Positions 53,992 to 64,000 of a stretch of DNA of 64,000 nucleotides are shown piece by piece. The notes beneath the pieces were generated by a model. The model was given only the letters and a program-made list of their open reading frames with translations, was not told the DNA's origin and made no database searches. Within the stretch, counting starts at the first letter, position 1. The number at the start of each line of letters is the position of its first letter. The position numbers and the translations under genes were made by a program. The DNA is from Hyaloraphidium curvatum (taxonomy: Eukaryota > Monoblepharomycota > Hyaloraphidiomycetes > Hyaloraphidiales > Hyaloraphidiaceae): the NCBI GenBank assembly GCA_025558095.1, contig JAIVFI010000043.1, forward strand, positions 186,001 to 250,000, in the 5' to 3' direction.

Positions 53992-56900
53992 CTAACCACT
54001 CAACATTGCCTGGAGTTCCAACGGTATAAGGCCCACGACATTGTTGTCGAGGGACACCAGAGTCTGGAGAGAGTGCACACAGCGTGCCTTGATTTCTGGG
54101 AGCAGGATTTCGTGGCCGCGAGAGAGGGTGGCGCAGAGGATGGCCACTAGTCGGCTGATGTTCGCATTGTTCTCGCCCATGATCGACGGATGTCGGCTGC
54201 GGAATGGCGGTCAGGAAAACCAGCAGCGCATGCCAAGGCCGCGGGGAGCCTACCTGTCAATGAGATCGCACAGGAACACGTACGTGTGCCCGTTCATTTC
54301 CTCCTCATCCTCCACAATAGGCAGCGCCTCCAGCCACGCCGACAGAACCTGAGCAGAGCGTTAGGCAATCCTCGTAGGACAGACAGGAGCAACCCACAGG
54401 ATTGACGTCGAATTGCGACGAGTTGAAATGGCAAATCTTGCCAACCGCGGATACGGCGTTCTCCGTCGCGAGAACGTTGTCCTCGCTGCGGGCATCCGGC
54501 TGATTGATCATTGCGAAAAGGAGCGACGCCGCCTGCGCGCACGCCCCGGCAAACTGATCCCCCCCCAAAGCGCCGGCGAGGCCAACACCGTAGGCAGCGG
54601 CTTGTCGCACGTCCGGGGACGGGTCAGCCAAGCCGCGGAGCATCTTTTCGAGGAAGCGTTCGTGATAGAGCCACGCGGTGGGACCACAGTACTCGATCAA
54701 ATCATCGTAAACGCACATGCCGAACTGCCTGGCGCTGGGATGGCTGGACGCCTGGAGCAGACGGTAAGAAAATGGCACAGCTGAGGAGCTACCGGGCGCA
54801 CCATGAAGGAGTCTACATCGTTGACCATGTGCTCAAAAGCAGGAAGGAAGGCAGTCGTGTGAGTCTTGAAAATCTCGTGTACGGCCTTGGACAGCTGCCG
54901 GCCAATCGTAAGCATAACGGCGAAGCACGCCCCGCGGTCGATCTTGCCTCGCTAATGAAGGTCTCCTCATCGTCCTCAACCTCCGCAAGGGCCTCCTCCT
55001 CTTCCGCGTCAAAGTCGGCGTCCTTCCGAGCCGCTAGAACGGGGCGCGAGGAAGTAAGCGTAGGAACAAGCGCACCGAAGACCCGTTCGCCAAGCAAACT
55101 GTCTCAGTTCAAGTGTAGATTTAGTCTCCACGTGACTGGATTACCAGCCATCGGCATTGCAGAATTATCCTTCCTCATGTGACGGTTGCCCGTCTGGGTC
55201 CCCTGCTCACCTTCTCGTTCGGCAAGGCGCACAAGATAGTCCTTCATTTGCGCCGACGTATGCTTCGTGAAGTCCTGCATCAACGCTTCCGGCATGCACT
55301 GCGAGCTCATGACCTCGAGCGACTCGGTCAGAGAAGCGTAGAGCTGCCCCAAGAACTGAAGGTCAGGCTCGCCCGCGATGGTTTCGACAATCTTTGCTGA
55401 GCACTGCGTCCACATGTTCAGAAGATACGGGTAGCCTGGGCGGAGCAAGTGAGATACGGCCCCACACGACGGTGCGGAACGCTCACCGCATTCGGCATCC
55501 TTGGCGCACTTCAACAGCAACGGCAGAAGGCTGGCGGCCGCATGGCGGACGCCTTCGTGGAAGTAGAACTTCAGAAGCGGGAGAGCGATGCTGGTGACGG
55601 TTTCGACGTAGTCCTTGAAGCCGGCGCCAAGTTCCCTGGCAAACACTCCAAGCATTTCCACCGCGGTGCATTTCTCCTCCAGGACGGTCGTCCTTATCCC
55701 GATGTTCTGTGTCGCTTCTTAGCAAAAATCATAGTTGCTATCCGGGAAGCGAGGCGCACCTGTCCCTCAAACTGAACAAACTCCCATCCGTCGTCCTCCG
55801 AGTACTGAGCAGATCCGTCCTCGTCTTTGTCCAAGACGGCGACATCGGGTTTCAGCTGGGCGCTCCTGAGGAGTGCGGGCATCACGGCCGGCAAATAGGG
55901 GACAAAATCCGCGCCCATGACTTTGCAGACCCTCGCCCAGGCTGCGGAGAGGTACGACGCCTGAGGATCATCAGGGTCGTTCACCTCCGCTGCAGAAGCG
56001 AATGAGACAATGAAAACGTTGGTGGGCGCTGTTGGACGCACCTTGGATGGCCAAGAGAGTGTTGCAGAACTGGTGCGCGTCCGCGCCGAAGACATCGCGG
56101 CCCACCGCGAGCGCGACAAGGCTCGCGCATTCCATCGTTTTGCCTCGCAGCATCTTGAACTCTTTCGCCGTGGCTTCGCTGAGGATGTTGAAGAGCAGGG
56201 GCATGACGGACGTGTAGTGCTGCGGCGGCCTTGGTGAGGTCAAAAGACACTCCGCCGCGCAGCGGCACTCACCTTGGAAAAGAGGTCGGAGCAACTGTCG
56301 GCCACGGTTGCCAGGGTCGTTATTGCCTGCTCTTGCACGAAAGTCTTGCCGGTGCCGAGCAGGGTCATCAAACGGTTGAACAAGGTGTCGAGATACGGGG
56401 CCAAATCGCGCTTCTGCGCGTCTTCCGCGAAGTTGACCACGGCTGCGGCAGCGTGTGCCTGTACTCGGGGATGCTGGGCGTCATCCATCGCCTGGATCAG
56501 GGCAGGAACGATGACTTTGTGGAACTGCGACTGGATCTTTGGCTGAAGGCGCTGTCAGCCGCGCATACGCGGCAGGGGAATACGCGGCACCCACGGCAAA
56601 GTCCGTCGACATCTGTCCAAGGGCATGGCACGCAGCGTATCGGACCCTGGGATGCGGGTCACGGACGTAGGGAACCACAAGCTTGAGAATGTTGTCAAGC
56701 TCCGCCTGCATGATCTTGTGGCATCCTTCGCCGATGGCGCTGATGGTCATCAGCGCAGCGTGACGCTTCTGCCACTCGGCGGAGCTTAGCATCGTCGGGA
56801 TCAAGCTAAAGGCCGTCGGCAGGACCGTCTTGCCGCCTGAAAGGATGGCAGTTGGACGTCGGTTTGCTCAAGTGCTTCGGCCTGCTTACCAATGTACCTC

Positions 56901-58477
56901 GCGATCCGGTCCAAACCTTGCTCCGCGACGACTGCGTTGCTTTCGTTATCATCGTCGTCCGCCTTTTTAGAAACCGGCAAATCAGCAACAGGACTGACAA
57001 GCCCGACACTACCAACGTCATCCGAAGTCTCCCAAGATGGGTCGTCCTCAATCTGTGCCAGCCAGCCCATTGCCAAAGGCAAGATGGTCGAAACAAAGCT
57101 CCCTTGCTTTCGCATCATGGCCGACGCAGACTCCGACAAGGTGAGCACAAGCTCAAACGCCATTTGTCGCGCGTCTTTCCGAGGTAGACGTTTTAGCCGC
57201 AGTTGGTCGGTGACCGGCGAAGCAAACCTACTGTCGCCCAAGTTCTCGTCAGCCATAAGGACCGCAACAAACTGGATGATCTGCGCGATTATCGGGCGAA
57301 AAAGCTTCGGCGCGAGCTCAGCAAGCTCGACAAGGAAACCCAATGCCTCGGCCAAGCTGTCCTCATGCTCAGATGTCGCAAGCGGGGGTAAGAACTGTTC
57401 GGGTGAGCTCGCGAATTATTCGCCGGAGCACGTAGCTCACGTTGACCATCAGAGGGACCAGGTCCGAGGCTTGGTTCCTCACGTCTTGATCAACCTCCGC
57501 CAGGTACTGAACCGCGGCATTGAGCGCGGTGAGTTTCACCTGCCCGAGAGAACAGTCAGCTTGAGCGCGGAAAACCGCCCCGGTGTCATCACCTGCACAT
57601 CGCTGTCGTTCAGCGCGGCCGCCAAGGCAACCTTGACCTGCCCGGGATCCTGGCCGGCGATGACGTCCGGAACTGCCGCGATGATTCGGTACGTTGCTTC
57701 CCGCAATCCGGGCACGGGAGACTGAGAGCACTGGAATATGGTCGAAAGCAGAGAGGGCCAAGCTGGCGACAAGGAAACGTCGTCAGAAACAGCAACCAGG
57801 CGAATATGTCGGACCACAAATAGTGCTTGTTCCCCATGGTCTGAGGAGCTCGCGTGGAGAGGGTCCCGTTCCGTTTCGCTAACGGTCTTCAAAGCACAGG
57901 GCAATGGGTTCGCCCGCGACTGCGGGCTCTGCCCCGGCGGAAAAGCGACCCGCAGCTTCTGGATTTGTCGCAGATTCTCACGTTTCTGCGGCATCAGAGC
58001 CCGCGCCAACTCGGACACCGTGTCGCATATCTTGCGCCGTGCTGCGCCGTCTTCCTCGGCCAGAAGAGCCCCCAAGAGTTCCGACTGACAGAACTGGAGA
58101 GCTTCCGCCGGAATGGAGACCCAGTAGGTGATATCCTCGTCTGTAGGAGCTCCGGGAGGTGCTCGAGAGCCGAAACGCCGAAGAATGATGGCGGCGGTGG
58201 AGCGAAGCTGCGCTCAGCGAGCAGATTCGGGAGGAATACATGACGGTGCGGATCGGGGGAAGAAGACACGTCGGCGCCGCATTCGGCCAGGCAAGACAAA
58301 AGCTCCCACGTCGGTTTCCGTGCCAGCCCGAACGAGGTGTGCCAGCGCGCCCAGGAGCTCAGCAGGTTGCTTCTCGAGCCACTCGTCCAGTTCCGTCTCC
58401 GCGGCCTGCCGCACGTCGTTCTGCGTGGACGACAGCGCCGAGAGCAGGCCTACGAGACGGGCTCCGAGATCGGCCAT
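53992..58477 (-). CDS. IPO5: Importin-5 / karyopherin beta-3 (Kap121)
   Basis: Seventeen exons on the minus strand, first 58310-58477 and last ending at 53992, make a HEAT-repeat importin of roughly 1050 aa. Matches to IPO5 run end to end: [150 protein letters not shown] and [20 protein letters not shown]. It imports ribosomal proteins and histones. The intron at 54895-54947 is GC-AG. The second intron (57763-57981, 219 nt) is less certain because an open frame crosses it. It converges on the RFX-like gene with a 98-bp gap. Confidence 0.9.
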
Positions 58478-58727
58478 CGCTGGCGAGGGCACGAACTGTT
58501 TTGCCCTGGCGAGCCACGGACGCTGATCAGTAGCTTGACGATCCCTTGCCATAGTAAAGCGAAGCAATTTGGGACGCGAGGCCCGCAGAGTCGGAGCGAA
58601 CTCGTTCTTTCCGCCGGGACCGATGCGCGGGGGAGAGCTTTAGCGCGGCTCCGTTGTCATCGTCGCCCTCCCGGCGTTTCCGTCGAGCGCGGGGCCCGGC
58701 TCCGGTGCGCCCCAAACCGGGTTCGCG
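58478..58727. promoter_or_regulatory. Divergent intergenic region, IPO5 / SCC2
   Basis: 250 bp between two start codons, expected to carry both promoters. No specific element identified. Confidence 0.4.
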
Positions 58728-61700
58728 ATGGTCACCGACCCCCCTGCGAACGGCCTGCAGGGCCCATCGATGGCCAACGGATCCCACGGAGGCAGGTCTC
58801 GGCAGCTTAGCATGCCGGGAAGCGTCTACGAAGGGCTGCAGAGGTACCCGCTGCCCAGCATCGCACCCTTCGCAGCCAGTGCGTGTTCCTGTGACTGGAT
58901 GGATTAACGGGCCGTAGCTCACCGGCCTTGCTTCCGCTGAACAGCGGCGCTTCTTCTTCCGATGCCCCCTCCGGCGCGGTTTCCGGTCGGCCCGGCTTTT
59001 GCCAACCATCTCGGGCTGCCGGCCCCGCTGAACGAATCCGCCATGTTTCCCCCGACAATGTCGCAGCTTCAAGCATCGGCACCTCTCCAGAAAGCGCTGC
59101 AAAACGTCGACATAAGTTACCTGTGGGTGCCAATCCCGGCTCGGTGACGAGCTGCGCCTGACAGGTCGATCCCAGGCAGTTCAAATCTTCGCCCGTCGAA
59201 GCGGCCCCTCTGTGGCCCTTTTTCGGCCCGCCAACCCCAGAAGTCGGCGGTCCGCCGCGTGGAATCACTCCCACCTTTGGAAACGTCGACTTCCGTGCTG
59301 CTTTCGATGTCTACCACAAATCGGGCCCTTTGCAGCGGTTTCGGAACGAGTTCGGGTTCGCCCACGATGGCCATTCTGCCCCGCTTCCATCAAGGCCCCC
59401 GGTCGTGAACGTGAACGGACATGCTGTTGCTGGCGGGGCGCTGGCGCATGGAGAGGATGTCACAGGCCCAGGAGTGCCGACCGGCGGAGCAAGGGAAGCT
59501 GCGGGACAGAAGCGCCCGCGTTCTTCTGAACCCGGGCCAGAGCCAGCAAAAGCATCCTTGTACGTTCCGGCCGCCACCGGATCTGCCTCTCCCGATGAGG
59601 TGTTTGCGACGCCGGATGCTGGGCATAGTGCGGAGGACGAGTCTTTGGAGGAAGAGATCGAGCCCGTCCCGGATTACCATCCGCCCAAAAGGCGGAAAAC
59701 CGGCACCGAATCGCATCTTCTGCCTGAAGCAGCCAAGGATTGGGCCGGTTCGTGCGCTGAATGGTGTGCCGGCGCCCTCGACTGACTGATCCTCCAACTA
59801 GCTGCTATCGAAAGAGCCAAACGTTACATCGACAGCTTGTCCGCCGAATGGGATGAACTGGACAGCTTCACCGCCGACGACGATGATCTTCCGGCGCCCG
59901 TCATGGTCGACGCCGATCGCGGTCACGGAAGAGACAGGAACGGCGCCAGCTCTGGTTTCAAGCACTTTTTCGTCGTCGCAGGGGCTTCATCAAAGGTGCC
60001 CCTCATGACCGGCGACACCCTGAGGACCTTCATCGATCACATCGATCGGATAAACGAGGGCCAGAAGATGAAGGAGCTGGGGCAAGCTGTTGAAGGAGGC
60101 AACCAGACTTTGCTCAAGATCATGCAATGGGTGGACAACTGGGCGCAGCTTCCTGAAGCCAAGCTTTCTTTGGACTCTGGCACTGCAGGCAACGACGGCG
60201 ACGCCAACGGGGATGGGGGCCCAGCCGATGGCGCGGACGATGGCATGGTGTCGGCAGCGGACTTCGACGCCGCCGCAATGGATTTGCGTCTACAGTGTGC
60301 AAAGCTGTCTGCGGATGCCGCTTACGTCGCTTTGGCGATCATGGTGGGAGGCGCGGGAAAGATCGATCGCAAGGTCGGTTGCATTCTGCGGTGGCCGCTC
60401 GGGGCGGTTGGTTGATCTTCGCCTGTCAGATCTACTCCGAGGATCTCATCATGTCGATGCTCGAGCTACTGAAGCATCACTTGCAGCACACCATATACCC
60501 GTACTTGGGTTCTGGGAAAGCCGACGATAGCAGCGCATCCGTCAAGTGGATTGCCCGCCACCGTGCTTTGTTCGAAGAGCTGGCCGAACGGATCGGGTTC
60601 TGCCTCACGAAGCTGGGCGATCTCTTCAGCTCCCGCGAGGGGATGGACGAAACAGTTGTCATCTCGGCCACTTTCGCAGGAGTTGCTCCTTTCTTTGCGC
60701 AGACAAACGGAGATGGTTCGCGCGACAGCTCCAAAGGGCGCATATTGAAGCGGCTGCAACTGGCATCCATGGATCTCATCAGGGCCGTGAGGTTTTGTTC
60801 CGGTTCCCATAATGCCCGCGCGCTCACGTGGTCATCCCACTCCTCTTTCGCAGGTGTTTGCGCATTACCCGGGCCGGCGCTTGGACATCTTTGCCGACAT
60901 CCTCTCATCACTTGGCTCTCTGGCGACGCACGGCAACCGTCAAGGCCAGGGGCAGCGGTACCTGCTGCCGGATGGGAGAAGCATTTCCATGTGGAGTGCG
61001 CTGATCCTCGAGTGTCTCCAGAGCACATGCGAGATGACGGAATCGCGTGCCAACTCGTTGGTTGCTGCACTAGAGGAAGACTTGAAGCAGGAGCAAAGCC
61101 GTGCGGCCGAGAGTGCCCAGGCAGAAGTCCAAAAGACGCCATCCAAGCGGAAGAAGGGCAAACAGAAGGCCGATGCGGCACCGGAAGTGGCAGAGCTTCC
61201 CCAGCAGGCCTCGGACGCCAAGGAACCTCACTTTGGGCGGTTGCAGGAGCTTTTGAGGACCTGCCTGGATGCTGCCGCCACCTCCGCTTCATTCTTTATG
61301 CACTACCTTACGTCGCGCGCTCTTCCTGTCAAGGAGAAAGAGACCGGTGACTCCCCGGTCAAGCCCAAGGGTAAGCCCAAGGGCCGGAAGGAGGACGTGA
61401 ACAATGAGCTGGAGTACCGTTCCCTTCTGGAAAGCTGGATAGCCGACTTGTGCATCGTGCTGGACGTTCCGGAGTTCCCGGTTGCGAGCATCGCTTTCCT
61501 AGTGACGTGCAAGATGGTCGGACAGGTCCTCGAAGACTCAACCCCGGGAAGGACAGCCGCATCTCGCCAGACCGCAATGGACCTTTTGGGCACCCTTGTA
61601 GCCCGTCTGCGGCAGCGCGAGACATCGGTCACCGCTTGCGAAGCCGTAGCGGACCTTGTGACCAGATTTCCGCAAAGCGACGTCAAGGACATTGATCAGG

Positions 61701-64000
61701 AGCAGCATTTTGCGGCCCTCGATGAAGTTCAGCGGCGCATCCTGTGCTTCTTGGTGGCGGAGAACAGGAAGTCCGGTTCCACTCGGTCAGCCGAGGTCTA
61801 CTTCTTGACCGACTGGATAGCTCGGCTGCTCGCCAATGCATCGTCGGAAGCCGACAGTCCAAGTCGCGTCACATCGGGACAGGTGGTGCGCAACATGTTT
61901 ACGGCCCTGCTCCAGAGGCTTTGCGAGCACGCGCGGTAAGCTGTGCCTTGCGCGACGCCGGTAGAGTTTGATTCGACCCTTGCACACTCAGGTCGACGGA
62001 AAAGATAATCCAAATGCGATCGAGCCGCGAAGTTGACAGGGAGCATGCCAGTGCGCTGATCGCTCTCTTCTCGCTGCATTCTTCCCGTTCGGTTTTCGAC
62101 ACCTATCTGATGAAGATCCTTCAAGCCCTTGATCAGACGTCGAACCAGCTGCGCGGAAAGGCTCTCCGAGCGCTGGGTGACATAGTAACCGTCGATCCCA
62201 GCGTGCTATCTCTCGCCTACGTCATCTCTGCCGTCGAGGAGCGCATTCTCGACCCTGGTCCCACGGTGCGCGATGCTTCCATTGAGCTGGTTCACAAGTA
62301 CGCATTTAAGTCCAAGGACTTGGGCCTCATCCGGCAGTACTTCAACGTCGTGGCCGAGCGGGCGGTCGACATGTCCACGATGGTACGCAAGAGGGCCCTG
62401 AGATTCCTGAAGGATGCGTACTTGGAGCTGCGGAAAGCTCAACCGGAGCTGGCCAGGGATGGCGAGAAATTGGAGCTTACGTGCACCATCTTCGTCTCGC
62501 GCGCCCTTTCGGACGAGGAAGGCACGGTCAAGGAGCTCGCTCTTGGCTCGGTCCAAGATTGCTGGCTGTGCCCGTTCTCGGATCCGAGTCTCGCGGCCAT
62601 TGTGCGGCAGGGCGAAGGGATGGCCTCCGGCTTTTCCTTGCAGGCAATACCTCCCGTTGGGCGCAAAGAACTCCTGGACCGGCTCAAGATCATCGTTGGC
62701 ACCACCCAGCGTCTGCAAGATAGGGATCTTGTCGGTGACGCCTTCACCCGCATGCTTGCAAAGGACAGGGCGCCGAAGATTCAGATGTGCCGTCTGTTGG
62801 TCAATGGCCTCGTTGAGGAAGCCTTGGCGGGATCTCAGGTTTGGGAGGAGCGCATCGGGCGGTGCAGCTTCACTGATTCCATTTGCGCAGGAGGCGCGCG
62901 CCGGCGTTCTTTCGACATTGCATCAGCTTGCCCGCGCGGAGCCCTCGCTCGCGGCACCGTTTCTGCCGGCACTTCAACCGTTCATCAAGCTGGACGCAAA
63001 GGTGAGGTTGCAAGCATGCTCAATGACAGATTCTCATTCCGCCACAACAGTTTACCGCGTCAGACGAGCAAGTAATGACTTTGGTTCTCGAGCTTTACCG
63101 GATCTCCATCGCATTCACCACCGACCGCGATCCACGCTTCGCGGAAAGTCTCGAGAAGGATCTCCAAACCTTGATGTCACAGGGCAACACCAATGTCGTC
63201 GGTGCTGCCGTGCCATCGTTCTGTGCGCTGCATACTTCGGTCACACGGGATTACACGAAGATTTCGCGGACCCTCGAGAAGGCTTACGGTATGGGTCTGC
63301 GCGAAGCCGTCCCGGACAGCTGTTGACTGTGGATGCTCAAGAAATTCTGTGGAAAGCCATGGAGCATCATCAGAAACACGGGAGCCTTCCACCGAACCCC
63401 AAAGCGCAAGCGGGGATATATCGGACGCTCTTGATCTCGGGTCTACTCATCAAGGAAGTTGACTTCGACCAGCTGCGGAAGGAGGATCCTAGTACGTGGT
63501 GCCGTCGCCGCGTTGCCTCAAAACTAATCTTTCTCAAGAACTGTCGGAGGCCTTGCCCAGTTTCGCCACGGTACGGCCGCGTCGCTCGCGCAAAGATATT
63601 GTGTGGTAACAGATTCCGGCCAGGGTTCCGTCAAAGACGCAATGTTCGAACGGTTCTTCTTCTTCTGCAACCTTTCGGACGATCAGTACGACAGCATTCG
63701 CGCCCGCGCCATTGAATCCATGGGACATCTCTTCAACGCTAGCCCGCAATTCATGTTACGGGACGATTCTCGAGCGCTGATGGACACTGTGTTTGGCACA
63801 GATGCACCCAAGCTGCAGCAGCAGCTGCTTGGGGTCTTCCGAGACCTTCTCGATTCGGAAGCGCGCAAGGCGCCGGCCACAGCTGGGGAGACTGCTGGCG
63901 GTTGTGAGTGCCCTGCTCGCCCTTCCCCCCGCTGGCTGACGCGCCCTTTCAGCTGCACCAAACGTCAACCGCGCTGTGCTGACGGGGAATGCCGAGGAAC
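58728..64000 (+). CDS. SCC2: Cohesin loader SCC2/NIPBL (3' partial)
   Basis: Thirteen exons are visible: 58728-58878, 58945-59126, 59165-59747, 59802-60373, 60430-60786, 60854-61935, 61992-62838, 62891-63001, 63051-63288, 63342-63491, 63539-63570, 63624-63900 and 63953 to the window edge. All phases agree. The N-terminal 300 residues are disordered, as usual. Conserved blocks include LIMSMLELLKHHLQHTIYPY, then FDTYLMKILQALDQTSNQLR, GKALRALGDIVTVDPSVL, RILDPGPTVRDASIELVHKY and VDMSTMVRKRALRFLKDAYL, the HEAT segments NIPBL shares across eukaryotes. SCC2 with SCC4 loads cohesin and activates its ATPase. An acidic/Lys-rich insert occurs at about 61080-61390. The remaining C-terminus lies outside the window. 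Confidence 0.92.

Overview
This window is nuclear DNA from a GC-rich, intron-dense eukaryote, most probably an early-diverging fungus (inference). Two genes belong to the fungal alpha-aminoadipate route to lysine: homoisocitrate dehydrogenase (LYS12, 6605-7983) and saccharopine reductase (LYS9, 21440-23231). An RXT2-type Rpd3L subunit and a strongly fungal NMD3 agree with this. Several other genes are usually lost in yeasts: an ATG16 C-terminus with WD40 repeats, Ral-like GTPase, TMEM243, RRM-cyclophilin E, an RFX-family protein, and above all a selenoprotein W. This points to a chytrid- or zygomycete-grade lineage. Species cannot be determined from the sequence. Most introns are 40-65 nt, a few are 35-41 nt, and five are GC-AG.

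Layout. 1-34.7 kb is a compact housekeeping block, with genes often divergent over 90-250 bp: ATG16-like WD40 end, universal stress protein, N-formylglutamate amidohydrolase-like protein, ankyrin/SH3 protein, LYS12, RXT2, COG4, NMD3, INO80C/IES6, POP5, Ral, IMPACT/YIH1, an oxalate/formate-type MFS carrier, selenoprotein W with its SECIS, LYS9, topoisomerase II, COX6A, ING, TMEM243, a SANT-like protein and PDAP1. 34.98-49.35 kb is a transposon island: an intron-containing tRNA-Arg(TCT), five fragments of one LINE family with pentanucleotide tails, and a Copia element with 215-bp LTRs and a 5-bp target duplication that splits a host gene. 49.4-64 kb returns to genes: a cytochrome-b5 front-end desaturase, PPIE cyclophilin, a DNA-binding-domain-less RFX protein, importin IPO5/KAP121, and the cohesin loader SCC2/NIPBL, which runs off the end.

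Main point of interest: 20877-21220 encodes selenoprotein W with an in-frame TGA exactly at the selenocysteine site. A SECIS-like hairpin with canonical ATGA, AA and TGA elements follows 58 nt after the stop. Selenoproteins are absent from most fungi and are known only from a few early-branching ones.

Gene models were built by reading splice sites by eye. For nearly all complete genes the summed exon length is a multiple of three and the joined protein matches its family across junctions. Family assignments rest on recalled conserved motifs; no database search was run.
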